A DNA stretch of 42,633 nt. Origin: Candidatus Kapaibacterium sp. (GTDB lineage: Bacteria; Bacteroidota; Ignavibacteria; Kapaibacteriales; UBA4661). The translations under genes and the position numbers were made by a program. The stretch spans positions 1 through 42,633 of the forward strand of contig JANYDO010000090.1 of the NCBI GenBank assembly GCA_025363605.1, given 5' to 3'. Below the pieces are notes generated by a model. That model was not told the DNA's origin. It saw nothing but the letters and a program-made list of their open reading frames with translations, and did not search any database. Shown here piece by piece: positions 1 to 7,534 of the stretch (the first letter of the stretch is position 1; every line of letters begins with the position of its first letter).

Positions 1-10
1 ACTATCTACC

Positions 11-73
11 CAGACAAGAATGTCTGTGCTACGGCATAAAATCTGGCTTTGGTAGCACAGACATTCTTGTCTG
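11..73. repeat. REP-like inverted pair, family A
   Basis: Two 22-nt arms (11-32 and 52-73) are exact reverse complements separated by 19 nt. Each arm is itself a hairpin, ACAGACA-ttct-TGTCTGT (7-bp stem, 4-nt loop), preceded by GTAG plus C. A 28-nt identical copy of the right arm with its flank lies at 21852-21879. The hairpin after a GTAG tetranucleotide, and the paired inverted arrangement, resemble REP/REPIN elements mobilised by RAYT (TnpA-REP) transposases. No such transposase is in this window. The pair lies 60 bp beyond the stop codon of the minus-strand T9SS gene, a usual place for REPs. Confidence 0.8.
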
Positions 74-132
74 TGTTCCGAATATTACCGTCCAGATGCT
101 TAGATCGTGAAAAAGTGGTGATGTTTTCCGCG

Positions 133-3100
133 TCAATACGACACCGAAAACTGACGTGTCATGCGGGTCTGAGAGGTTTGTACTTGATACCAATAAATAC
201 CCGGCTTGAGACTTGTCACATCCAAAACTACTTCGTGTTCACCTGTCTGAAGTGTACCCAAGGAAAGGCGGTCAATTTCTATGCCCATCATGGAGAAAAT
301 CGTTAACGTGACAGGGGATTCTTCTGCCATGCCGATTCTGAGAGTCGTTTGTCCGCCGGAAGCAGGATTGGGGTAGTTTTGCTCCATGAAGTAATTAAGC
401 GGTGCGCGGGCTGTACGGAGTTGTACGGTGGCATTACAACGACTTGTATCGGTGCGAATAAGCGGCGTACCATGCCCCGAAAGCACAAGCACTTCCTGCA
501 AGCAATACCCTTCTATCACAAGCGAATCCATGTAATTAGCTTCTTCCAACGGTGCAAAGCAAACACGTAATGTAGAACTGCCGCCCGCCGCAATGGTAAG
601 CGGAAACTGGCTTTCGCTCATGCTGAACCACCTATTGCCACGCGGAACAAGCCGCTCCAACCGATAAGGCTTGATGCCGACATTACGGATTTCAACGCTT
701 TGGCAATCAAGGCTTGTGATGGGAACATTGCCCCAACTTCCCGTACCGCCGCGCTCGTTCATCGTGCGAACAATTTGTAGTGTGAAGCCTTGTACGGTAT
801 CGCGCACGATGGTACGATTTCCGGCAGAGTCCGTGAGTGCAAGAGCATAGACCGCATCGAGGCGAGGATTGAGAATGGTGATAAGAATTTCACGAGGAGC
901 CGTAGCGCTTGGCGTAGCGCTTTGCGGGGAGATAGTGAGCGTACAGTTGACCGGAGGACTAAGAATTTCGATACCCGACAATCCAGACGGGAACGGCTCT
1001 GCGTCTTGTATGCGGAGCGTGACACGCCGAGCGCATACGTCTCGTTCACTGGTTAAAGCTGGCGGAGTAATGTCTTTGCCTGCTTCTGCTAGAATTTGAG
1101 CCACTTGGCGAACAGCACAAGCATTGCCAAAGCCCAGTGTGGCGCTGTACATACCGTTCTGCACAGCATCCAGCGCAATGACGACCGTATCGCGTGTGCC
1201 GGGCGGCAACGTGAGCGGCACGCTGGGCGAGAGAAGACGCATTGGTGCTGGGTTTGCGGCGGTATTTTGCAGCGTAATCGAAGTGAGCGTTTGCGTTGTT
1301 ATGCCATAATTCACTATGGGTAAACGGAATGTGCGGCTTCTGCCCGAATCCAACGTGAAGCGTAGCGTCTGAGTAGCACTTGCATTCTGACCTTCCATCG
1401 CAATAGTAAAGCCCGGAATGACAAAACGGCGGCGCGTTACAAAGCCCGCAGAATCCTTTGCTTCAAGTGTGAATTCTCCGTCTAGTAAGGTGTTTTGGAG
1501 CGTCGCACGGAAACGTACACTATCAGCAAAGGGCGTGAATGGTGTGATGGTGACGTTTACATTGCGCGGCGTGAGTGCTTGCACTGAGGCTATGCGTGAG
1601 TCTGTCAAGAGCGTGTCATAGACGGTGCCGCTCACACCAAAGCACGTGTCGCGTGCAATGAGGACAGGTGCATCGCGGTCGGGTGCGATAATCCGTAATC
1701 GTCCGCCACCCACGTAACCGTAGGAGTTCATAAGACCATAACCATAGACGTATATGGCAAAAGCACTGTCACCAAGCGCTGTATGAATACCACCGCGAAC
1801 CGAAAGGTTGGCAAAGGAGTACGCAGCGCCGGAGATAGCTTGGAAATTGGATGGTGCTATCGGCTGTCCGTCTAAGCGCAAGCTCCCAAGCGAGTTCGTA
1901 GGCGCAACGACTGTCACAAAATGTTCGCTAAAGACCTGTCCACCCGGTAGAGTTCGGTCACTTACCTCCGCATTGATAAATCGGTACGTTCGGTCGTATT
2001 GTTCCACCGTTGGGACAAGGAGCATGAAGGGGTCGCCGTTGAGATTGCCGCCGCCGGAGGTCTTTTTGAATTGTGCGACGAGTATAACATCGCTTGCGGT
2101 AATAACGCCTGACGCGGTCAGTTGTCCTTCGTAATACCGCCCCGCATTGAGCGTTGCAAGTGGTTGTCCGTTCAGAAATACCCGCGTGGTGTCGTAAGCG
2201 GCAAGGACGCGGTAGAGATTTGTACCGAGTTCAATTTCGTTGCTACTGCGTTGCAAAGGCGTGATAAAAGCTCGCTTGCCCCAGGTTTCCAGACCCGGCA
2301 TCTGCTCGACAAGGTGATCGCGTGAGGCGAGACTGGGCTTGAACTCTACCGGTAAAGCGGTACGCTGGTGTCCGCCGAAAACAGAGATGGGCTTTGTAGC
2401 AATAATTCGTGAACCTGTCAAATCTGCCAAGCCTTCGCGTGTGCGAGGATCTGCCTGCACAAGATATGATTCACCTTCATTCAATCGAACACGTAGCGTA
2501 GCAATTGTTCCGCCAAAAAGCACGGGGTCGGTGGGGCGAATGACAACATCGGTTGCATCTTGCGTGGCGACGATAGCAAATTCAGAAGGCGTAGAGGTTT
2601 CGTCGCGGTCACTCGTGGTAAAATTCTGCCCGCGAGCGTCGCTTTTGTATGCCATGACGAGGTACTCCGTCCCCAACGCCGATACAGGTAATGCTAAAAA
2701 CGCATCACTGGTAAAATAGGCTTGGTTTAAGCCATAAACCGTCACATCGTCATTGGCTGTTACGCGCACATACTGTGGTGCAACGCGCTCTGACTGGGAG
2801 TTGGCAAAGGTAATGACATCGCCGCTTCCCGAAAAATATCCTTGCAATTCAACGTCGCGGTAGTAGATGCGATGAATATAAACTTGATTCGGGTTAGTGA
2901 TACTGAATGGCTGCGAGAAAACCTGACGGTTGCGATTACGATAGCGAATTACACCGCTTGTTGCCACATCGGATGTAATGTACAGATAGAGTGTGTCAGT
3001 GATGCCTCCTTGTCTGTTATCGTGAACATTCGGCATGAAGGTCATGTAGAAATCACGCCCACGGCTGGAGCGAGCCGGTGCCGAGGTGCTTTGAGCAAGG

Positions 3101-3174
3101 CTTTCAAAGGGTAGAAGACTAAGGCTGATAAGAAAGAAAGCCAAACAAGCGTGAAATATAATGCGAGTATTCAT
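133..3174 (-). CDS. IgGFc-binding-like surface protein with T9SS sorting domain
   Basis: This is a 1013-residue exported protein. I chose the ATG at 3174 because it gives a clean signal peptide (MNTRIIFHACLAFFLISLS..., cleavage near AQS at about residue 28); an upstream in-frame ATG at 3249 only adds a non-signal hydrophobic stretch. After the signal comes a GRDFYMTFMPN motif and a region up to about residue 430 that resembles the IgGFc-binding N-terminal domain found in many Bacteroidota surface proteins. The middle has Ig-like segments. The last 80 or so residues (NYPNP, then GIYWYQVQT, ending FSVSY) are a type A T9SS sorting domain. Inference: it is carried over the outer membrane by the T9SS and anchored or released there. 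Its ligand is unknown, and the family name does not prove that it binds IgG. Confidence 0.85.
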   Translation of the reverse strand: MNTRIIFHACLAFFLISLSLLPFESLAQSTSAPARSSRGRDFYMTFMPNVHDNRQGGITDTLYLYITSDVATSGVIRYRNRNRQVFSQPFSITNPNQVYIHRIYYRDVELQGYFSGSGDVITFANSQSERVAPQYVRVTANDDVTVYGLNQAYFTSDAFLALPVSALGTEYLVMAYKSDARGQNFTTSDRDETSTPSEFAIVATQDATDVVIRPTDPVLFGGTIATLRVRLNEGESYLVQADPRTREGLADLTGSRIIATKPISVFGGHQRTALPVEFKPSLASRDHLVEQMPGLETWGKRAFITPLQRSSNEIELGTNLYRVLAAYDTTRVFLNGQPLATLNAGRYYEGQLTASGVITASDVILVAQFKKTSGGGNLNGDPFMLLVPTVEQYDRTYRFINAEVSDRTLPGGQVFSEHFVTVVAPTNSLGSLRLDGQPIAPSNFQAISGAAYSFANLSVRGGIHTALGDSAFAIYVYGYGLMNSYGYVGGGRLRIIAPDRDAPVLIARDTCFGVSGTVYDTLLTDSRIASVQALTPRNVNVTITPFTPFADSVRFRATLQNTLLDGEFTLEAKDSAGFVTRRRFVIPGFTIAMEGQNASATQTLRFTLDSGRSRTFRLPIVNYGITTQTLTSITLQNTAANPAPMRLLSPSVPLTLPPGTRDTVVIALDAVQNGMYSATLGFGNACAVRQVAQILAEAGKDITPPALTSERDVCARRVTLRIQDAEPFPSGLSGIEILSPPVNCTLTISPQSATPSATAPREILITILNPRLDAVYALALTDSAGNRTIVRDTVQGFTLQIVRTMNERGGTGSWGNVPITSLDCQSVEIRNVGIKPYRLERLVPRGNRWFSMSESQFPLTIAAGGSSTLRVCFAPLEEANYMDSLVIEGYCLQEVLVLSGHGTPLIRTDTSRCNATVQLRTARAPLNYFMEQNYPNPASGGQTTLRIGMAEESPVTLTIFSMMGIEIDRLSLGTLQTGEHEVVLDVTSLKPGIYWYQVQTSQTRMTRQFSVSY

Positions 3175-3618
3175 GGGTGGTGGAGTGAGAAAGGAAGCGA
3201 GAAGAATATGGAACAAAAAGAAATAGAGTACGAATTCATTCCATGACAAATTTGGAAAATCCTTTTGAACCTACAACAAAAAACCGCAACAAAAGAGTTC
3301 CGAAGCGCTTTTTTGCAATACTTTTTGCAATAAATGTGCTTATGTGAGCATAAAAGCAAAGAACATTGAAAGTGACAGCTTCGTTACAAGGGGAGTGTGT
3401 AGATGTCGTAGGTAGAGCATTTTTTGGTAGTGTTCCTTGTGAGTTGATGAATACAGCAAGACAGTATGCAGCCTTGTTTATCAAGCGTAGTATCAACATC
3501 GTTTGAACACCACCCATTTTTTTAGTGATGCCAACCTTTTTAGGACGACTCAGTTTGAGCTGTACGAGCGTTATACAACGTCGCTCACGGAAGAAGTGGA
3601 GCAACGGACAGCTTTTTC
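3175..3618. other. 444-bp intergenic region, upstream of the T9SS gene
   Basis: No convincing gene is visible. The region precedes the minus-strand T9SS gene and follows the minus-strand acyltransferase gene, so it should hold the T9SS gene's promoter. A tandem TTTTTGCAATA repeat occurs at 3310-3320 and 3322-3332. The 20 nt before the ATG at 3174 read CTCACTCCACCACCC on the minus strand, without a Shine-Dalgarno sequence. Confidence 0.5.
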
Positions 3619-4590
3619 TTACAACCAAATTTCCATCGTATCCCGAAAGATTCCCCGTGCGCCGAAAGTCTCCTTGAATTTTCCCAAGCCGAAATTGGGT
3701 TGCATATTCAGCGTGAATGTGCCGAAATCATACCATTCTATGCCGTTTCGTGAGCACTCGCGGAAGATGTCGTAGAAAAGCAAATTTAATGCGCGATATT
3801 CCTGAAATTCTTTATTGTCGCTGATGTAAAAACCCAGCATCGTGCGAGCGTTCGCAAGAAAGTTCACCACACCAGCTATCATGCGCCCTTCGAGGTAGGC
3901 GGCGTGAAGTCGGATACGGTTTGGAAACGTCGCAGCGAGATATTCCAGTTCGGCAAGCGTGTGTGTGGGCGTTACGCCGTGCCGCATCATTAGGTTGTGG
4001 GACAAAATTTCGTAGTATGCAGCGTAATCGTTGGTGATGCGGACGCTCACGCTCTGCTTCTCTGCTTTGCGCGTGGCGGTGCGAGCTTCTTGCTTGAACA
4101 TGGCGAAAATATCTTCTTCCTGATGGGGAATCTTCACAACAGCCGTCAATTCACGCTTTTGGTAGCGAAAGCCTTCGCCCAAAAGCGCAAATTCACAGTA
4201 GTTCGTAGGATGCTGTGCATAAACGATAGGCGGAAGCGTCATCAGCACCCGCGTAAAACCTGTCTCCTGTGCGTAGCGCTTCAACGCTTGCACCCAACCG
4301 ATAGTCTGCTCCAGCCCTGCATCCTTATACACAAAACCGCCATACGATGCACCTCTGTGGGAATAGAGTGTTTTGTCCTTGTCAATCGTCCACTCAACGG
4401 CAGGCAAGAGTGCTTGCGGAGCGGCTTTGGAACGAATGACGAGCGAGTGGTCAATAAACCTTTCGGCGGGATGATAGTTCAAAAAAATACGCTCGTGGAA
4501 TATCGTGCCGTTGTCGGCAGCAAGCACGAATTCATCCCATTCGTGAGGCTTTAGGCTTGAGGGCGACCAGCGTTCAATCATGTAATTCAT
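3619..4590 (-). CDS. FemAB/GNAT-like acyltransferase (BioF2-like domain)
   Basis: This is a 323-residue soluble protein from the ATG at 4590 (MNYMIERWSP); an in-frame ATG at 4614 would add eight residues and one at 4581 would remove three. The pattern is that of the FemAB-like half of the GNAT superfamily: an N-terminal W..F....GTIFHE segment, a central charged helix (FKQEARTATRKAEK), then LHAAYLEGRMIAGVVNFL and NLLFYDIFRECSRNGIEWYDFG, which match the acetyl-CoA-fold strands and helices. Relatives transfer amino-acyl or acyl groups in peptidoglycan bridge formation or polysaccharide and lipid modification. The substrate cannot be deduced. It diverges from the LRR gene across a 258-bp AT-rich region and has no clear operon partner. 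Confidence 0.65.
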   Translation of the reverse strand: MNYMIERWSPSSLKPHEWDEFVLAADNGTIFHERIFLNYHPAERFIDHSLVIRSKAAPQALLPAVEWTIDKDKTLYSHRGASYGGFVYKDAGLEQTIGWVQALKRYAQETGFTRVLMTLPPIVYAQHPTNYCEFALLGEGFRYQKRELTAVVKIPHQEEDIFAMFKQEARTATRKAEKQSVSVRITNDYAAYYEILSHNLMMRHGVTPTHTLAELEYLAATFPNRIRLHAAYLEGRMIAGVVNFLANARTMLGFYISDNKEFQEYRALNLLFYDIFRECSRNGIEWYDFGTFTLNMQPNFGLGKFKETFGARGIFRDTMEIWL

Positions 4591-4728
4591 AGTGTTAGGC
4601 AACAAAAAAATCACATTATTTACACAATGTGAACAAAAAGCAAAAAAATTTTGTATCTTATACGCGAAGCATGATAGAAGTATTTGCTACGGTTTCGCTG
4701 AAGCAATCTACGAATTTTTTATTCTACT

Positions 4729-4772
4729 TTGTGTGTTTCTGCTTGTGCGCAGATTGCTGCACGTTGTGTGTT
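4729..4772 (+). promoter_or_regulatory. Paired TTGTGTGTT motifs upstream of the LRR gene
   Basis: TTGTGTGTT occurs at 4729-4737 and 4764-4772, 35 nt apart, 77 nt before the ATG at 4849. An almost equally spaced pair lies before the TonB-dependent receptor (8874 and 8910), and one copy sits before the ketoacyl synthase-like gene (6493-6501). The role is unknown; promoter or regulator-binding elements are possible. Confidence 0.35.
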
Positions 4773-4848
4773 TTCTCTTGAACAATTCTTTTTCTCGAAT
4801 CATTCATTACATTGTATCCCCATCTTGCGGGAATACGGAGGTTTTACT

Positions 4849-5322
4849 ATGAAACGCTGGTTCTATGCGCCGTTAGGCGTACTTTTCGCGCTGGTAATAT
4901 GCGTGAATTTCGCTTTTGGCAATGTTGCGGTTGCACAAGAAGCATCGTTACTGGACGATGCGGCGCTCTCCAAGCAAAAAGAGTTCACCTCTTTGGAAGA
5001 GGCACTCAAAGATCCATCGAAGGTATATCGGCTGGACTTGAGCCATAGCGGACTTGCAGAGTTTCCGATGGAAATTTTTCAATTTCCCAATCTGCAAAGC
5101 CTGAATTTGAGTAGCAATGGTATCGAAAAAATTCCGTCGGAAATTGCAAAATTGCCGAAGCTGCAAAAGCTGAATCTTTCTACCAATGGCTTGAAAAAAT
5201 TGCCCGTGGAAATTGCTTCGCTCAAGCAACTCAAGGTGCTGGACGTATCGCAGAATCAATTCCTGACAAGCGAGTTGACAAGAGTGAAGACCGCCTTGCC
5301 GCAAGTTGCTATCAACGATTAA
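4849..5322 (+). CDS. Secreted leucine-rich-repeat protein
   Basis: This is a 157-residue protein. The ATG at 4849 has a strong ribosome binding site (GGAGG at 4837-4841, 7 nt before the start), so the open frame upstream of it is not coding. Residues 1-30 form a signal peptide with the hydrophobic core YAPLGVLFALVICVNFAFG and a likely AQ|E cleavage. From about residue 62 there are roughly four leucine-rich repeats of 23 residues (VYRLDLSHSGLAEFP, LQSLNLSSNGIEKIP, LQKLNLSTNGLKKLP, LKVLDVSQNQF), the consensus of bacterial LxxLxLxxNxL repeats. No T9SS tail, lipobox or catalytic domain is visible. It probably acts in the periplasm or outside the cell as a protein-binding module. A terminator follows directly, so the gene is monocistronic. 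Confidence 0.85.
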   Translation: MKRWFYAPLGVLFALVICVNFAFGNVAVAQEASLLDDAALSKQKEFTSLEEALKDPSKVYRLDLSHSGLAEFPMEIFQFPNLQSLNLSSNGIEKIPSEIAKLPKLQKLNLSTNGLKKLPVEIASLKQLKVLDVSQNQFLTSELTRVKTALPQVAIND

Positions 5323-5351
5323 CCTTTGTGTGGGCACGTAAGAAGCACACC

Positions 5352-5388
5352 AAGCAATCTTCATTTTTTTTGTGGAGGTTGCTTTTTT
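5352..5388 (+). terminator. Rho-independent terminator after the LRR gene
   Basis: A 12-bp stem (AAGCAATCTTCA at 5352-5363 with TGGAGGTTGCTT at 5373-5384, including two G-U pairs) has a 9-nt T-rich loop and runs into a T-tract at 5383-5388. It lies 30 nt after the LRR stop codon. Confidence 0.75.
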
Positions 5389-5463
5389 GTTGCGCAAATC
5401 TTAGCGTTTTAAGATATTGAGCCTTTGCGCATTTCGGGCAAGCCACCTTCAAAGAGAGCTGTT

Positions 5464-6171
5464 ATGAGAATTCTTGTTATTGAAGACGAAAAAAAAGTTG
5501 CCAGCTTTATCCGCAATGGACTGAGCGAAGAGATGTACGCCGTAGATGTCGCCCATGACGGCGAAAACGGCTTAGAAATGGCAATGGAGAAGCATTACGA
5601 TGTGATAATTTTGGACGTGATGCTCCCCAAAAGAGATGGTATGAGCGTGATACGAGATTTGCGAGCCTCCGGTAGCGTTACGCCCGTGCTGATGCTCACC
5701 GCACGCGCCACAACGCAAGACCGTGTGCAGGGTTTAGACCTCGGTGCGGACGATTACCTCACCAAGCCTTTCCATTTCGAGGAACTTGCCGCCCGTGTGC
5801 GGTCACTGCTCCGCCGCACCAGTTCTGAAAAATCAACCGTTCTGACCTGTGGCGAACTTTCACTGGACACCGTGACGCACCGAGCAATGCGGAGTGGAAA
5901 AGAATTTGAGTTAACGACCAAGGAGTATTCTCTTCTGGAATATCTGATGCGCAATAAAGGGCGCGTTCTGAGCCGGAGCCTCATTCAGCAACACGTGTGG
6001 TCGTACAGCTTCGATACCGAATCGAACATTATTGATGTCTATGTCAAGCGTCTGCGCGGTAAAATCGGCGACGAAGTCGTAGCAAAGATGATTCGTAGTG
6101 TGCGCGGCGTAGGCTACATCATGCGCGAGCCGGACACAAATAATCCCGACGGAGAAGACGACGACGAATAA
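5464..6171 (+). CDS. OmpR/PhoB-family response regulator (orphan)
   Basis: This is a 235-residue two-component response regulator. I chose the ATG at 5464, preceded by AAAGAGAG, because it begins directly with MRILVIEDEKK; an upstream TTG at 5425 would add 13 unconserved residues. The receiver domain (1-115) has the acidic pair E7/D8, phospho-acceptor D51 in IILDVMLP, T79 and K101 (LTKPF). The C-terminal winged helix (about 125-222) has the OmpR-type LTTKEYSLLEYLMRN, IDVYVKRLRGKIG and IRSVRGVGYIM motifs. A very acidic tail (GEDDDE) ends it. It most resembles the CusR/CopR/MprA-like branch. No histidine kinase gene is adjacent, so its sensor must be elsewhere. Targets are unknown; the next gene downstream starts after 345 bp. 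Confidence 0.95.
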   Translation: MRILVIEDEKKVASFIRNGLSEEMYAVDVAHDGENGLEMAMEKHYDVIILDVMLPKRDGMSVIRDLRASGSVTPVLMLTARATTQDRVQGLDLGADDYLTKPFHFEELAARVRSLLRRTSSEKSTVLTCGELSLDTVTHRAMRSGKEFELTTKEYSLLEYLMRNKGRVLSRSLIQQHVWSYSFDTESNIIDVYVKRLRGKIGDEVVAKMIRSVRGVGYIMREPDTNNPDGEDDDE

Positions 6172-6516
6172 TTCGCAGTGACTACCGACTTTCACGTCGT
6201 CAGTAAAGGTTAATAGCATTTGCGCCAAAGCAAAGGTTTTATGCGGTCTGCAATGGGCTTGTGCAAATATGAGGTGATTTTACGTTTGAAAATTTTCAAA
6301 TGTTTGATACGATACGCAGAATTTTCTTGACATTAAGCAAAACTTCTCCTATTTTGCCGAAGTGTGTTGGGATTATCATTTGAAATCGTGTGCGCTTGCA
6401 ACTATTTGAAAATTTTCAAACGATTCAAATGTTTGCGTAATTGATTTCTCCCTCTCATCTGTCATGTAGCCGTTTAGAAACTATGTGAAAAATTGTGTGT
6501 TGTACAAGGAAAAATT
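6172..6516. other. 345-bp intergenic region before the ketoacyl synthase-like gene
   Basis: No gene is visible. The region is AT-rich and carries two identical palindromes (annotated separately) and a TTGTGTGTT motif at 6493-6501. It is the only long non-coding gap before the acyl-CoA cluster, so the cluster's promoter probably lies here. Confidence 0.55.
6285..6420. promoter_or_regulatory. Two identical 16-bp palindromes, candidate operators
   Basis: The perfect palindrome TTTGAAAATTTTCAAA occurs at 6285-6300 and again at 6405-6420, exactly 120 bp apart. Near each copy is ATGTTTG (6300-6306) or CAAATGTTTG (6426-6435). Both copies lie upstream of the ketoacyl synthase-like gene at 6517. TTTGA..TCAAA dyads are typical of operators for dimeric regulators; the FabT-type MarR site in lactic acid bacteria has a comparable outline. 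Inference: a fatty-acid or acyl-CoA responsive regulator may bind here. No regulator of that kind is next to it. Confidence 0.5.
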
Positions 6517-7521
6517 ATGAATAATGCTACCATTCGAGCAACTGGCTCATACGCACCTCAGCGTGTCATTCCCAATAGTTATTTCAACGAACTCCTCGGC
6601 GAAGACGTGGATACATGGCTGAGGGAAAACCTCACTATACGCGAACGCCGATGGTGCGCGGAGAACGAATCTACGGCTGATTTGTGCATAGAAGCGGCAA
6701 AGAGTACCCTCCAAAATGCAGGACTGAAGCCGGAGCAACTTGATTTGCTTATTATCGCCACCGATACGCCCGAATTTGTTTCGCCATCCACGGCTTCGGT
6801 TGTTCAATACCGTTTAGGAGCTACTCGTGCCGGAACATTCGATGTGAACACCGCCTGCGCAGGCTTCGTGACGGGTATGGACATTGCCACAAAGTTTATT
6901 CGTGCCGACGAACGCTACCAAAATGTACTCGTGATTGGGGCGTATGCCATGAGCAAATACCTCGACAAGACTGATAAAAAGACCGTGACGCTCTTTGCCG
7001 ACGGAGCAGGTGCAGCGCTGCTTTCTGCCGAGAAAATGACGGATGATGCAAAGCCGACCAAAGGCTACCTTGCCTCTGAACTTCGCACTCAAGGACAATA
7101 CTACGACTGGATGGGGATTTATGGGGGCGCAGCGCATCAGCCTTCCACGCCGGAAACGGTGACACACAAAGACCATCTTCTGAAATTTGTCAAAAAATTT
7201 CCTCGCGAACTCAATCCTGAGATTTGGACGGAAATGATTGAGACCGTCAGCAAACGTGCCGGCATTTTGCCTACCGATGCCCGTCACTACTTCTTTACGC
7301 AAATCAATATCAATAGCATCCGTGACACCTTGGAGCGCCTTGGCGTACCGGAGACGGCTTCGCATAACGTCATGGATAAGTATGGTTACACAGGTTCGGC
7401 ATGTATCGGCATGGCGCTCGACGATGCGATGCAACAAGGAAAAATCAAGCACGGCGACGAACTAGTCTTTATGGGTTCGGGCGGCGGTTTGGCATTTGCA
7501 AGTTCCATTTTCCGTTTTTAA
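6517..7521 (+). CDS. Ketoacyl synthase III-like (FabH-like) thiolase-fold enzyme lacking His/Asn
   Basis: This is a 334-residue thiolase-fold protein of FabH length. The ATG at 6517 follows AAGGAAA; a TTG at 6493 would only prefix eight residues. The nucleophile is present (C114 in FDVNTACAGF), and so are the ERRWCAENE and GDELVFMGSGGGLAFASS regions typical of KAS III. The other two catalytic residues are not. Where FabH has HQAN, this has TQIN (T261), and where FabH has GNTSAA, it has GYTGSA (Y291). His and Asn are needed for decarboxylative condensation, so the enzyme may be a non-decarboxylating acyltransferase or another Cys-only catalyst. It opens the acyl-CoA cluster, and the MFS gene follows after 13 nt. 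The fold is certain; the reaction is not. Confidence 0.85.
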   Translation: MNNATIRATGSYAPQRVIPNSYFNELLGEDVDTWLRENLTIRERRWCAENESTADLCIEAAKSTLQNAGLKPEQLDLLIIATDTPEFVSPSTASVVQYRLGATRAGTFDVNTACAGFVTGMDIATKFIRADERYQNVLVIGAYAMSKYLDKTDKKTVTLFADGAGAALLSAEKMTDDAKPTKGYLASELRTQGQYYDWMGIYGGAAHQPSTPETVTHKDHLLKFVKKFPRELNPEIWTEMIETVSKRAGILPTDARHYFFTQININSIRDTLERLGVPETASHNVMDKYGYTGSACIGMALDDAMQQGKIKHGDELVFMGSGGGLAFASSIFRF

Positions 7522-7534
7522 GGAACACGTCATT

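Noticed and set aside
3236-3628. 130-codon minus-strand open frame in the gap before the T9SS gene
   Set aside because: It overlaps the 3' end of the acyltransferase gene, has no recognisable domain or secondary-structure pattern, and is rich in Cys, Arg and Phe as in random translation.
3997-4554. 185-codon plus-strand open frame opposite the acyltransferase gene
   Set aside because: The antisense frame matches no family, while the minus-strand frame has conserved acyltransferase motifs.
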